Position numbers and translations under genes: made by a program
The notes under the pieces: generated by a model
Database searches by the model: none
Seen by the model: only the letters and a program-made list of their open reading frames with translations
What the model was told of the DNA's origin: nothing
Source: Actinomycetota bacterium
GTDB taxonomy: Bacteria > Actinomycetota > Acidimicrobiia > Acidimicrobiales > MedAcidi-G1
Reading direction: 5' to 3'
Length of the DNA stretch: 64,000 nt
NCBI GenBank assembly: GCA_014381945.1
Contig: JACNKQ010000035.1
Location: 1-64,000 of the forward strand
Shown: positions 43,152 to 51,796 of the stretch, piece after piece
Layout: each line of letters starts with the position of its first letter
How positions within the stretch are numbered: the first letter of the stretch is position 1

Positions 43152-44117
43152 ATGCCCCCTGCACACCGTGAAGTCGTCATAATCGGATCCGGCCCCGCCG
43201 GCCTCACCGCAGCCATCTATTCGGCCCGCGCCGACCTGGCGCCCCTCGTGCTCGAGGGCGAGCCGTCGTCCAACTCCGACCAGCCCGGTGGCCAACTCAT
43301 GCTCACCACCGAAGTCGAGAACTTCCCCGGCTTCCCCGAAGGCGTCATGGGCCCGGTGCTGATGTCCGACATGCGCGCCCAGGCCACCCGCTTCGGTGCC
43401 GAGATCGAAACCGTCAAGGCCAGCCGTGTCGAGCTCTCCGCATCACCGATCGGCATCTGGGTCGGCGACCCCGTCGCCGACGAACCCACCCACACCGCGG
43501 ATGCGGTCATCATCTCGACGGGCGCCCGCTCCGTGATGCTCGGCCTCGAGGCAGAGGAGCGGCTCATCGGTCACGGCCTCTCAACCTGTGCCACCTGCGA
43601 CGGCTTCTTCTTCCGTGACCAGGAGATCGCCGTGGTCGGAGGCGGCGACTCAGCCATCGAGGAGGCCACCTTCCTCACCAAGTTCGCCAGCAAGGTCACC
43701 ATCATCCACCGCCGCGACGAACTCCGGGCCTCGAAGATCATGCAGAGCCGGGCCTTCGACAATCCCAGGATCGAGTTTGCCTGGAACACGGTTGTCGACG
43801 ACATCCTCGGCGACGACAAGGTCACCGGAATGCGCCTCCGGGACACCGTCACCGACAAGGTCCGCGAACTACCGGTCACCGGCGTGTTCATCGCCATCGG
43901 CCACCGACCCAACACAGACCTCTTCGCCGGTCAGCTGCCCATGGACGACAACGGCTACCTGCTGACCCACCCCGACCGGTCGACCACCGACCTCGAGGGC
44001 GTCTTCGCCTGCGGCGACGTACAGGACCACACATACCGCCAGGCGATCACCGCTGCCGCCTCCGGATGCATGGCCGCCATCGACGCCGAACGGTGGCTTC
44101 AGAGCCGCCACGACTGA
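43152..44117 (+). CDS. trxB: Thioredoxin reductase
   Basis: This 321-residue protein has the FAD motif IGSGPAGLTAAIY near residue 11, the redox centre CATCDG near 140, the NADPH motif VGGGDSAIEEA and the closing GVFACGDVQD. It reduces thioredoxin with NADPH in the cytoplasm. GGAG precedes the ATG. It lies 132 bp before trxA, as at the mycobacterial trxB-trxC locus, and is probably under the sigma factor encoded upstream, by analogy with SigM. Confidence 0.96.
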   Translation: MPPAHREVVIIGSGPAGLTAAIYSARADLAPLVLEGEPSSNSDQPGGQLMLTTEVENFPGFPEGVMGPVLMSDMRAQATRFGAEIETVKASRVELSASPIGIWVGDPVADEPTHTADAVIISTGARSVMLGLEAEERLIGHGLSTCATCDGFFFRDQEIAVVGGGDSAIEEATFLTKFASKVTIIHRRDELRASKIMQSRAFDNPRIEFAWNTVVDDILGDDKVTGMRLRDTVTDKVRELPVTGVFIAIGHRPNTDLFAGQLPMDDNGYLLTHPDRSTTDLEGVFACGDVQDHTYRQAITAAASGCMAAIDAERWLQSRHD

Positions 44118-44249
44118 CGACGTGACCGGCGACCGGCCGCCCCTCTCCCCCGTCGGCCTCCCGAACGGGTAGAAAGGGACCACAGGGTCGTCTGACATCC
44201 ACGTCTCCCGACCGCCACCCGATCCTCCCGAACCCAAGCGAGGCACACC

Positions 44250-44576
44250 ATGGCCGGCGCCATCAGCAACCTTTCCGAAACCACCTTCGACGAGGAGATC
44301 AACTCCGCCACCGAGCCTGTGCTCGTCGACTTCTGGGCCGAGTGGTGTGGGCCGTGCAAGATGGTCGCACCGATCCTCGAGGAGATCGCCGACGAGCAGG
44401 CCGGCACGCTCCGCATCGCCAAGGTCAACGTCGACGAAGCCCCCGAACTGGCCCGCCGCTTCCAGGTGATGAGCATCCCCACCATGATCCTGTTCCGCGA
44501 CGGCGAACCCGCCACCCAGATCGTCGGCGCCAAGGGCAAGGCACAGCTCCTCGAGGAGCTGGCCGCCCACCTCTAG
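44250..44576 (+). CDS. trxA: Thioredoxin
   Basis: This 108-residue thioredoxin has the active site WCGPCKMVAP near residue 32 and the cis-Pro in MSIPTMILF. It is the partner of the reductase encoded just upstream and keeps cytoplasmic protein thiols reduced. Confidence 0.97.
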   Translation: MAGAISNLSETTFDEEINSATEPVLVDFWAEWCGPCKMVAPILEEIADEQAGTLRIAKVNVDEAPELARRFQVMSIPTMILFRDGEPATQIVGAKGKAQLLEELAAHL

Positions 44577-44622
44577 GTCACCTCGAGCGCCCTGTCCACC
44601 CGGTGGTCAGGCCTTTCGTCCA

Positions 44623-45651
44623 ATGGCCCCCGAGAAGACCACACCGATCGGTCAGCCCCTTCGGCCGGGCGACACCGGTGAGGGCGTCCGGGACCTGCAC
44701 CGTCGCCTTGAAACCGCCGGTCACCCGGTAGCAGCCGACGAATCCGTCGCCGGCCACTACGGGGACGACACTTCAGCCCGTGTCGCCCGCTTCCAGGCCG
44801 AGCGCGGCCTCCACGAACACGGCAATGTCGACGAGCACACGCTCTCATCGCTGATCGAGGCAGGCCTCCGACTGGGAGACCGCCACCTCTACCTCCATGC
44901 GCCGATGCTGCGCGGTGACGACGTTGCCGACCTCCAGTTGCGGCTCGGCAGCCTCGGCTTCGACGCTGGTCGGATCGACGGCATCTTCGGACCCGACTCG
45001 TCGAACGCCCTGAGGGACTTCCAGCGCAACTCCGGGCTGGTCCTGGACGGCATCGCCGGCGCTGCCACGGTCCGTGCCCTGCGCCACCTCGCAGGGCGTT
45101 CGACCGGAACGACACCTGTCGCACAGGTCCGCGAACTCGACCGCCTGCGTCGCAGTCGACCCGACCTCGACGAACGGCGCATCGCCCTTGGCCACTTCGG
45201 CAGTTGCGGAGCCCTGGCCGCTGCACTGTCTCGCGGCCTGCGTGTTCGTGGTGCGAACGTCGTCGCCCTCGACCATCCCGACGACACCACGCAGGCTTCT
45301 ACGGCCAACCGGTTCGAAGCGGAGGTCTACATCGGGCTTCGCATCGAGAACCTCCCTGCCCCGGATGTGGCGTACTTCGGCACCGAGGGCTTCCACAGCG
45401 AGGGTGGGCTGCGCCTGGCCCAACGTTGCTCCTCGGCCCTGGCGCAGGTACTGGCCGACGGCACGGCCGGCGCCGGGGTGCCGGTGCGCGGCATGAGGCT
45501 CCCGATCCTGCGCAGGACCCGTATGCCGGCCGTGCTCTGCACCCTGGCGCCACCATCTTCGGTCGTCCCCGCAACGGCTCAGATCGCCGAGCGCCTTGCT
45601 GCTGCGGTGGCCGACTGGGCAGCGGACCCCACTACCCCCCCGGAGGCCTGA
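44623..45651 (+). CDS. cwlM: CwlM-like protein: two peptidoglycan-binding domains plus degenerate amidase
   Basis: This 342-residue protein has two PG_binding_1 repeats (about residues 12-75, with GEGVRDLHRRL, and 90-150, with DDVADLQLRLGSLGFD and GIFGPDS) followed by an Amidase_3-like domain (about 175-340). The zinc-binding His/Glu/His set of active amidases is not evident; the HAN-type His is replaced in EVYIGLRIE. It has no signal peptide. This fits mycobacterial CwlM, a cytoplasmic regulator of MurA rather than a hydrolase. It lies 46 bp after trxA, as in mycobacteria. Confidence 0.82.
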   Translation: MAPEKTTPIGQPLRPGDTGEGVRDLHRRLETAGHPVAADESVAGHYGDDTSARVARFQAERGLHEHGNVDEHTLSSLIEAGLRLGDRHLYLHAPMLRGDDVADLQLRLGSLGFDAGRIDGIFGPDSSNALRDFQRNSGLVLDGIAGAATVRALRHLAGRSTGTTPVAQVRELDRLRRSRPDLDERRIALGHFGSCGALAAALSRGLRVRGANVVALDHPDDTTQASTANRFEAEVYIGLRIENLPAPDVAYFGTEGFHSEGGLRLAQRCSSALAQVLADGTAGAGVPVRGMRLPILRRTRMPAVLCTLAPPSSVVPATAQIAERLAAAVADWAADPTTPPEA

Positions 45652-45712
45652 GGCCGGTTCCGGGGTGCGGCTCGGATGCTCAGGCCGGCCCGTCGACCGA
45701 CGACGAGCCTGT

Positions 45713-46654
45713 CTAAGTCCCGTCGGCGGCCCCGTCGGCGATGCCACCGTCGGTTCCCTGTTTCGCCTCTCGCTTCGCCTGACGTCGCTGTCGCCGGCGG
45801 AAACCCCTGGTGGTGTTTGCCCGCAGCAACTCGATCTCCGGTCGCAGCGCCGCATTTTCCTCCCGTACCGCGACCATGTCGTCACGGAGGCCGTCGCGTT
45901 CTTCCCGTAGGTCGCTGCGCTCACCGCGGGCTGCATCGCGTTCGGTTACGGCCTGTCGGAGTTTTCCCTGAACGCCCTGGTGTTCTGCATTCAGGCGATG
46001 TGCTTCGGCGGTCCTCTCCTCGAGGTCGCTTTCGAGGCGCCTGATACGGGCGTCACGGGCCACCAGGTCCTCAAGGGCGCGTTCCCTTGCTGCATCGGTG
46101 ATGCGAAGGTCGGCTTCGAGCCTGATCACCTGCTCCCGACCGGCCGTTTCCTCGGTTCTGGCCCGATCCCGTTCTGCCACGAGCGCCTCGTGCCCACCCT
46201 CGAGTTGCCGGACCCGTTCTTCGTAAAGGGCTGTTTCGATGGCCTTTCTGTGGGGTTCAGGATCCAGCCGGTAGTTCCCTTCCCGTTGGGTGTCGTCGTT
46301 GACTGTGGACAACGACGGGGGCCGGTTGACAGGTGTGTGCTCACCGGCTGAAGGGCTCCCGTCCACGCTGCGCAAGGCCAGGACATCGGCAACGGTGGGG
46401 ACCGGGTAGCCCAGTTCCTCGCAGACGGCCGCTACGCCTTCGAGTCTGAAGACCGGGCGCGGGCAGGTGGGACCCGGGGCCTCCCTGACCGACCCGAACC
46501 GGCCCTTGTCCCGAAAGGTGTACAGCCGGGTTCGCTTGATCTGTGTCAGGGCGAGGATCTCGTCGAGGTAGAGCTCGTCCTCGCCTGCGGGTCCCCGTCG
46601 CAACGGGAGGTTGGTCTGGGCCGCAGGGACCGGCTCAACGGGTGATTGGTCCAT
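45713..46654 (-). CDS. N-terminal HTH plus long coiled-coil protein (RacA-like architecture)
   Basis: About 313 residues. Residues 25-95 form a MerR/excisionase-type winged HTH (YLDEILALTQIKRTRLYTFR, then GVAAVCEELGYPVPTVADVL). Residues 145-285 are an uninterrupted charged coiled coil, and a basic tail (RRRQRRQAKREAK) precedes an acidic end. The ATG at 46654 is chosen because TACGGT lies 7 nt upstream; an ATG at 46687 would overlap the promoter. The gene sits where parA/parB stand in mycobacteria, convergent with the cwlM-like gene. HTH plus coiled coil is the build of B. subtilis RacA, which anchors the origin. A role in origin organisation is inference; a plain regulator is the alternative. 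Confidence 0.7.
   Translation of the reverse strand: MDQSPVEPVPAAQTNLPLRRGPAGEDELYLDEILALTQIKRTRLYTFRDKGRFGSVREAPGPTCPRPVFRLEGVAAVCEELGYPVPTVADVLALRSVDGSPSAGEHTPVNRPPSLSTVNDDTQREGNYRLDPEPHRKAIETALYEERVRQLEGGHEALVAERDRARTEETAGREQVIRLEADLRITDAARERALEDLVARDARIRRLESDLEERTAEAHRLNAEHQGVQGKLRQAVTERDAARGERSDLREERDGLRDDMVAVREENAALRPEIELLRANTTRGFRRRQRRQAKREAKQGTDGGIADGAADGT
46305..46313 (-). other. Consensus DnaA box inside the HTH-coiled-coil gene
   Basis: TGTGGACAA is the complement of TTGTCCACA, a standard DnaA box. It lies about 5.5 kb from dnaA in coding sequence. Confidence 0.4.
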
Positions 46655-46661
46655 GCCGGTG

Positions 46662-46667
46662 ACCGTA
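46662..46667 (-). promoter_or_regulatory. -10 box of leaderless promoter
   Basis: On the reverse strand TACGGT ends 7 nt before the ATG at 46654, with the repeat cluster just upstream of where -35 would fall. Confidence 0.5.
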
Positions 46668-46690
46668 GTGCGCGGACGGCGACCCATGGC

Positions 46691-46738
46691 GGACAGTTCG
46701 AAGGATTCGGGATTGTCCGAACTGTTCGAATGATTCGG
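46691..46738. repeat. Paired 15-bp repeats, sites A and B
   Basis: GTTCGAAGGATTCGG (46696-46710) recurs with one change at 46724-46738, 28 bp apart. ACAGTTCG (46693-46700) and CGAACTGT (46718-46725) form an inverted repeat around the first. The cluster lies directly upstream of the coiled-coil gene promoter, so it is an operator or protein-assembly site candidate. Confidence 0.7.
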
Positions 46739-46907
46739 TCGAGGTCCAGTCGAAGTCAGGCGCTCCTCCCGCAGGCCAGATCAGCCAACTGAAACAGTGC
46801 CGGCACATGTTCCGTGCCCTGATCGGCAGATGCAGCAGGTCCCACGACCATCTGGATGCGTTCCCGATGTGGGCCTGGTCGGATACTTGCGGGCCTGACC
46901 CTGAACA

Positions 46908-46950
46908 CATCCGAACCCTTTGGAAGCATCCGAACCCTTTGGAAACATCC
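46908..46950. repeat. Tandem 19-bp repeats, sites C and D
   Basis: CATCCGAACCCTTTGGAA occurs at 46908-46925 and again at 46927-46944, a 19-bp period, followed by ACATCC as the start of a third unit. Read on the other strand, the core TTCCAAAGGGTTCGG matches 11 of 15 bases of site A, so all four sites may bind one protein. The surrounding 486-bp spacer (46655-47140) holds no credible gene. Confidence 0.7.
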
Positions 46951-47140
46951 GCTGATTCCCGGGCCTGTCCCCCTGTCCCGTTCTCCGGGTGTCGAGCACC
47001 CTCCGGTGCGACCAGTCCAGGAAAACGGGATCGACGAATTCCCCACCAATACACAGCTATCGCTCCCCATTGCTGTCCATCCGGCTACCCTGCCGGAAGC
47101 TTCACCACCCCCCCCGGCACAACCCCACCGACGGAGCCAC

Positions 47141-47521
47141 ATGACCGAATACGTCTCACTCAAGGAAGCCTCGCGGCGCTTCGGCTACGAGGTCTCCACC
47201 ATCCGGCGATGGCTCAAGGGCCACCGGGTCGACGGCCTCAAGGGCCCGACCCGGAATTCGCCCTGGAAGGTGTCCGTGGACTCCCTCGAACAACTCCTGC
47301 GCGAGGGGGCCAGTACGGGGCGCACCGGAACCCCGCCTGCCGGGACCGGCGGGGGACCGCTACCCGAGCTGCTTCGATCCTGGTCCGACACCATCGACAC
47401 ACGCCTCTCCGCCCGGGAGCCACGCTCCCTGACCGACCGTCAACGGGCCGAGGCGGCCCAGGCGCTGATCGAGCTCAACGGCTGGCTTTCCGACCTCTCC
47501 GGTGAGTTGGACGCCGGCTGA
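47141..47521 (+). CDS. Small MerR/excisionase-type HTH protein
   Basis: This 126-residue protein begins with an HTH (YVSLKEASRRFGYEVSTIRR, then WLKGHRVDGLKG) covering about residues 4-55. A Gly/Pro-rich linker follows, then two helices with hydrophobic faces (LPELLRSWSDTIDTRL; RAEAAQALIELNGWLSDL) suited to dimerisation. GGAG lies 6 nt before the ATG. It is divergent from the HTH-coiled-coil gene across the repeat-bearing spacer and convergent with rsmG. Function unknown; it may share binding sites with its neighbour. Confidence 0.75.
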   Translation: MTEYVSLKEASRRFGYEVSTIRRWLKGHRVDGLKGPTRNSPWKVSVDSLEQLLREGASTGRTGTPPAGTGGGPLPELLRSWSDTIDTRLSAREPRSLTDRQRAEAAQALIELNGWLSDLSGELDAG

Positions 47522-47564
47522 GGGCTCCCACATGCCTTCTGAACACCCACAGTTTCCCGGTTCT

Positions 47565-47578
47565 GGGCCTCTCGGCCC
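47565..47578. terminator. Hairpin between convergent HTH gene and rsmG
   Basis: GGGCC, the loop TCTC and GGCCC form a compact stem in the 68-bp gap between the two stops. It could serve both strands. Confidence 0.45.
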
Positions 47579-47589
47579 CAACAATCGCC

Positions 47590-48201
47590 TCAGAACAGGG
47601 GTGAGCGCACGATCGCCCGCCAGGCACGGGGGTAACGGTCGTTGCAACACCTCTGGGCCACAAACGCCCTGAATCCGGCTCCCCCCACATCCCAGGAACC
47701 CGCGTCAACCAGTCCGAGGTCGCCCAGAGGACCCTCCGGCCACCGTGGAGGCCCGCCTTCCGGAGGTTCGCTGACCACCAGGTGTCCTCCCTCGGCCAGC
47801 AGCGGCGCCCCACATTCCACGGTGGCACCCGGCGGGCCGAATCCCCGTGCCGTCACCAACGACACGGTGCCACGAAGCTCACCCCGTCCGACGTCCGTGG
47901 CATCAGAATGGAGGACCGACACCCTGTCGGACAGGTTGAGGGACCGCACCGCCCATTCCAGGAACCGGCAGCGGCGCTCGCCGCGATCAACCAGATACCA
48001 ATGGCAATCCGTGCGGGTGGCCAGCACCAGGCCTGGCAGACCACCACCGGATCCCAGATCGACCGCCGTCTGACCGGCCATGGGCGGGGGAGTGCCGACC
48101 AGGAATCCCAGACTGTGAGCAGGTCCGTCAACCGCAGCCCCGGCCGTCAGAAACCCCTCGTCAACAGCAGCCTCGAGCACCCGCTCGACGCCGCCATCCA
48201 T
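47590..48201 (-). CDS. rsmG: 16S rRNA (guanine-527-N7)-methyltransferase
   Basis: This 203-residue protein has the SAM-binding motif AVDLGSGGGLPGLVLA near residue 46, LVDRGERRCRFLEWA near 70 and VTARGFGPP near 115, typical of RsmG/GidB. It methylates G527 of 16S rRNA; loss gives mild streptomycin resistance in other bacteria. It is the distal gene of rpmH-rnpA-yidD-yidC-jag-rsmG. Confidence 0.95.
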   Translation of the reverse strand: MDGGVERVLEAAVDEGFLTAGAAVDGPAHSLGFLVGTPPPMAGQTAVDLGSGGGLPGLVLATRTDCHWYLVDRGERRCRFLEWAVRSLNLSDRVSVLHSDATDVGRGELRGTVSLVTARGFGPPGATVECGAPLLAEGGHLVVSEPPEGGPPRWPEGPLGDLGLVDAGSWDVGGAGFRAFVAQRCCNDRYPRAWRAIVRSPLF

Positions 48202-48209
48202 GGTGGTCC

Positions 48210-49226
48210 TCAGTCGGCGACGGGCCGGATCACCACCCGGCGATCCCGATCGGAACCCTCGGACTCGGTCTCGACCCCGTCGATCTCAGAGACGGTGTCG
48301 TGAATGACCTTTCGATCAGCAGAACCCATTGCCTCGAGCGCACGCGCCCGGCCGTCGCCGAGCACCGCTTCGGCCTGGTTGCGGGCGAACTCCTCGAGGA
48401 ATGTGCGGCGCCGTTCGCGGTAGCCCCCGACGTCGACGCTCAAGAAGCCGACCGCTGCACCCTCTGACCTGCGTTGCACGATCGTGCGGGCGATTTCGGT
48501 GATGGCACGGACGGTTTCGCCCCTGTGGCCTATGGCGAGGCCCAGATTCAGCCCCTGTGCCTCGACAGAAAGACGATCTTCCTGAATCGTGCTGACAACA
48601 CGGGCATCCAGGCCCATCTCGTCGAGCAGGCCGGCGACGAACTCCTCGACGATCTCCGACTGGGTCTCGAGTTCCATCTGCACTCCCTTGGGCGCCGAAG
48701 CCGGCGATCTGTCGTTTCGGCCGCGATCGGCCCGGTCATCGCCAGTGGACTCTACGCCCGAACCAACATCTCCCACAGTTTCCGGGCTTTCTCCCCGTCG
48801 ACGGCGGCGTGACGACCTGTCACCAGAACCACGATTCGGGCCGTTTCCCGATTTTTCGGAACGGTCAGCGTCCTTTCGGGGCCGTTGGCTGCCGTCGTCC
48901 TGCTTCCTGCGGTTGCCCCGGCCAGTGGACTCCTGTTTCCCGCCCTCGCCCCTGCTGTTCCCCTTGTTCCGGCCATTTCGGCCGCCACCACGGGACCCGC
49001 CACCCCTCCGGTTGCGGTCCCGATCCCGCCGCTCGACCCGTGGGAGGGACTGACGGGGACGAACCCGTGCCCGCAGTCGGGCGTCGGTCTTTTTCAAGCC
49101 CAGCATTGACCGTGAGGCCTCGGCCAGGATCTCGTACTCCAACTCGTCCTCGGCCACGCCCAGGCGGTCAAGCGCCCGTTCCTTGGCGTCGTCGACGGTT
49201 GCGCCGGTTGTTTCGATCCATTCCAT
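48210..49226 (-). CDS. jag: Jag/KhpB RNA-binding protein
   Basis: This 338-residue protein has a Jag_N domain (residues 1-50, ERALDRLGVAEDELEYEIL), an unusually long basic Arg/Gly/Ser-rich linker (55-180), a KH domain (about 190-265, LNLGLAIGHRGETVRAI) and an R3H domain (270-335, RTFLEEFARNQAEAVLG). The family binds RNA and is linked to cell-wall synthesis and division. It starts 4 bp after the yidC stop. Confidence 0.95.
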   Translation of the reverse strand: MEWIETTGATVDDAKERALDRLGVAEDELEYEILAEASRSMLGLKKTDARLRARVRPRQSLPRVERRDRDRNRRGGGSRGGGRNGRNKGNSRGEGGKQESTGRGNRRKQDDGSQRPRKDADRSEKSGNGPNRGSGDRSSRRRRRGESPETVGDVGSGVESTGDDRADRGRNDRSPASAPKGVQMELETQSEIVEEFVAGLLDEMGLDARVVSTIQEDRLSVEAQGLNLGLAIGHRGETVRAITEIARTIVQRRSEGAAVGFLSVDVGGYRERRRTFLEEFARNQAEAVLGDGRARALEAMGSADRKVIHDTVSEIDGVETESEGSDRDRRVVIRPVAD

Positions 49227-49229
49227 GGA

Positions 49230-50528
49230 CTATTTCCTCTTCTTTCTGTTCTTGCGCTTGGCACCCCGGGCCCGGGCAGTGCCCGAGGGAGTGGTGCGCC
49301 CACCGCCACGACGTGCCGCCGGTGGGCGTCCGTCGCCGGTATCTGATTCTTCGGTCTTTGCCCGACGAATCCGCTTCTGGCGTCTACCCGACTTGTCTGC
49401 CTTGGGCTTGTCCGGCTTGGCGTTTCTGCCCTTCTTCCCGTCCGGCGGGAGATCGGCCTTCTTGTCATCGGCTTTCTTGTAGCGGGGCTTCGCCGGCTTG
49501 TCGTTCCCCGAATCGCCTGCGGCATTGCTGCTGCCGGCAGTCGTGCGCCGACTGCGTGCATCGCTGGGGCCCGTGCCTCCACCCGATCCGTCACCGGAAT
49601 TGCCGGACGGCCGGGACCCGGAAGCCCCCGCCTCGCCGGTCGAACCGGTCTTCTTTCCCTTGCCGCCCTTTGGTTTTTCGTCCGGCCTGTCGATCGGCGC
49701 CGGCACCACCACGGCAGGAGCCTCGTGCCCGGGTCCGTAGAGGGCACGGGTGATGTAGAACTGCTGACCCGTGCGGTACACGTTCGACACCACGAAATAG
49801 GAGACGAGGGCGGCGTCGAGGCCGTAGGAGATGACCGGCAGAAAGAAGGGCATCACCTTCATGATCATTTCCTGTTGCGGGTTCGTGGACTGGCCCTTGT
49901 TCCGACCACGGATCTGCTTGTTCATCACCCAGGACGTGGCGAACACGGCCAGAATGAGCAGAAGATAGGGAATCGACGCCACGAGACCGCTGCCCAACGC
50001 CTGGCTGAGCGACCTTGACAGGTCGAACCCCCACGACACCATCTCGGTCTTCTCGGAAAGGTCCAGGAAGAGGCGCGAGTCCTCGGGCAGGTAGTCCGGG
50101 TAGAAGGGCTGGGCGGTGACGGGTGCTTCGATGAGCTCATGCCCGCCCGACAGTCGACCGGCCACCCAACCGGCGACCTCGCCGACATCGGACCGGCGCC
50201 GGGTCAGGCCCCGCAGCACGTTGTAGAGGACGATGAACACCGGAGCCTGGGCGACCATCGGGATACAACCGCCCATGGGGTTGATGCTGTTGGCCTGGTA
50301 GAAGGCCATCATCTCCTTGTTCATCCGTTCCCGGTCGCCCTTGTACCGGTTCTGGATCTTCTTCATCTCGGGCTGCAGGTGCTGCATCTTGATCATCGAC
50401 CGCGTGCCCTTGAGGGTCAGCGGTGTCAGGATCACCATCACGACAAGCGTGAGCAGAACGATGGCCATCCCGAAGGAGGGCCAGAGATCGTAGAACCAGG
50501 CGAGGACCTTGGCGATCAGGTCGAACAT
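49230..50528 (-). CDS. yidC: Membrane protein insertase YidC
   Basis: This 432-residue protein has the YidC/Oxa1 core of five helices in residues 1-275: [20 protein letters not shown], the Arg-bearing region [21 protein letters not shown] and [20 protein letters not shown] highly charged tail of about 150 residues ends KRKNRKKRK. It inserts membrane proteins with or without SecYEG; the basic tail should contact ribosomes. The start lies inside the end of yidD, so translation is coupled. Confidence 0.96.
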   Translation of the reverse strand: MFDLIAKVLAWFYDLWPSFGMAIVLLTLVVMVILTPLTLKGTRSMIKMQHLQPEMKKIQNRYKGDRERMNKEMMAFYQANSINPMGGCIPMVAQAPVFIVLYNVLRGLTRRRSDVGEVAGWVAGRLSGGHELIEAPVTAQPFYPDYLPEDSRLFLDLSEKTEMVSWGFDLSRSLSQALGSGLVASIPYLLLILAVFATSWVMNKQIRGRNKGQSTNPQQEMIMKVMPFFLPVISYGLDAALVSYFVVSNVYRTGQQFYITRALYGPGHEAPAVVVPAPIDRPDEKPKGGKGKKTGSTGEAGASGSRPSGNSGDGSGGGTGPSDARSRRTTAGSSNAAGDSGNDKPAKPRYKKADDKKADLPPDGKKGRNAKPDKPKADKSGRRQKRIRRAKTEESDTGDGRPPAARRGGGRTTPSGTARARGAKRKNRKKRK

Positions 50529-50818
50529 GAATGCCGCTCCTCGTCGATGGAACTACCCGCACAGGGATATGGATCGGGAACCGGATCCCAGCCGCTGCGT
50601 CCCCATGGATGACAGCGCGACAGGCGTCGGATGGTCAACCACGCCCCGCGGATCGCACCATGTCCCTCGAGTGCGTCGAGCGCATAGTTCGAACAGGTGG
50701 GCACATAGCGGCACGGGGTCGGGCGACCGCCGGCCAGTCGCTGGTAGAGGCGCACAAGCCCCATCATCGGGCGAACGACGACAACACCGACGGCCGCCCT
50801 GTCACCGGAAACAGGCAT
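50516..50818 (-). CDS. yidD: Membrane protein insertion efficiency factor YidD
   Basis: This 100-residue protein has the YidD core [20 protein letters not shown] followed by [14 protein letters not shown] and [14 protein letters not shown]. The ATG at 50818 follows the rnpA stop by one base and fits the family start better than the upstream ATG. It aids YidC-dependent insertion at the membrane. Confidence 0.93.
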   Translation of the reverse strand: MPVSGDRAAVGVVVVRPMMGLVRLYQRLAGGRPTPCRYVPTCSNYALDALEGHGAIRGAWLTIRRLSRCHPWGRSGWDPVPDPYPCAGSSIDEERHSCST

Positions 50819-50819
50819 G

Positions 50820-51152
50820 TCAGGCCTTCGATCCCAGGTCGGCGACGATCCCATCCAGGGCATCGGTCAGTTCGGCGAACGAAATAATGGCCGCTGAGGG
50901 CTCAGCGCGTACCAGATAGTCGCCTGCGGGAAGGCCTCCGCGGGCATCCAGACCGGTCATGACCACCCGCAGGCGTCGCCGAAGCCGATTGCGGACAACG
51001 GCGTTGCCGACCGATCGTCCGATGCCGTAGGCGACCCGTGCTTCCGGGATCTGTCCGGCGAGAAAGCGTACACGAAGCGATCCGCGCCGAACCGTTCGAC
51101 CATGCCGTCGCAGGGCATCGAAATCGTTCCGGCGGGAGAGTCGGCGAATCAA
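50820..51152 (-). CDS. rnpA: Ribonuclease P protein component
   Basis: This 110-residue protein starts at a TTG that overlaps the rpmH stop (TTGA). It has the start region [19 protein letters not shown] and the RNA-binding signature [18 protein letters not shown]. It helps the RNase P RNA cut tRNA leaders. No ATG or GTG gives a better start. Confidence 0.95.
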   Translation of the reverse strand: MIRRLSRRNDFDALRRHGRTVRRGSLRVRFLAGQIPEARVAYGIGRSVGNAVVRNRLRRRLRVVMTGLDARGGLPAGDYLVRAEPSAAIISFAELTDALDGIVADLGSKA

Positions 51153-51283
51153 GCCGAGAGGCGGGTCCGGCCCTTCTGACGGCGGGCCTTGATGATGGCC
51201 CGCCCGGCCCGGGTACGCATGCGTCGACGGAAGCCGTGCTTGCGGGCACGTCTCCGGGTGTTCGGCTGATAGGTGCGCTTCAT
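51149..51283 (-). CDS. rpmH: Ribosomal protein bL34
   Basis: This 44-residue protein reads [18 protein letters not shown], then [17 protein letters not shown], unmistakably L34. AGGAG lies 6 nt before the ATG. It is the first gene of the leftward origin operon and overlaps rnpA by 4 bp. Confidence 0.98.
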   Translation of the reverse strand: MKRTYQPNTRRRARKHGFRRRMRTRAGRAIIKARRQKGRTRLSA

Positions 51284-51796
51284 CGCAGACTCCTGGTGGC
51301 ACGCCCGATGTCAGGAGAAGTAGGAGCACCCGGCGTGCCGTCGATTGGGTTCGAACCGCATGGTTGGCGGTCCATCCGCGGCCGACCTCTGATGGCAGAC
51401 CACGCTCGCTACGCGACGGCGCGTGGCGACCTGCTGAGGCTACGGGTGACACGGTCCCCGCGCCAACCACCCGTAGATTCTGACGTCGTACCCCACAGCA
51501 CCACCCGCCTGCACGATGCCGGTTATCCACAGGCCCGACAACCGGTTCACAGCGCCCCACAACGGCACGCCTGTCCTGTCCAAAACGCGATCGCCGCGGT
51601 CCCACGCGCGAAAAAACGGCAACCTACCTGCACCTTTCCCGCGCGTGGATCGACCGTGTGCAGGCGGTCATCCACAGTGCTACGTTGCCCCGCCCACCAA
51701 CCGGGCGGCGTGGGCCCCCTCAGGGTCATTTCACCCGTTCCGCCCGGTATCCACAGCAGGTTCCACAACTGTGGATAAGACGATCGGAGTAGGAAC
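51284..51796. other. rpmH-dnaA spacer with DnaA boxes
   Basis: This 513-bp region between divergent rpmH and dnaA holds no credible gene. It carries a perfect DnaA box TTATCCACA at 51523-51531, a perfect reverse box TGTGGATAA at 51770-51778, and one-mismatch boxes TCATCCACA (51668-51676) and GTATCCACA (51747-51755). Two boxes within 30 bp of the dnaA start suggest autoregulation. It is part of the origin or its promoter region. Confidence 0.8.

Noticed and set aside
46655-47140. CRISPR array or parS site in the repeat-bearing spacer
   Set aside because: Only two units per repeat type, no uniform spacers and no cas genes; no match to the palindromic parS consensus was seen.
51347-51357. GGGTTCGAACC, a T-loop-like sequence upstream of rpmH
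   Set aside because: No acceptor, D or anticodon arms can be built around it.
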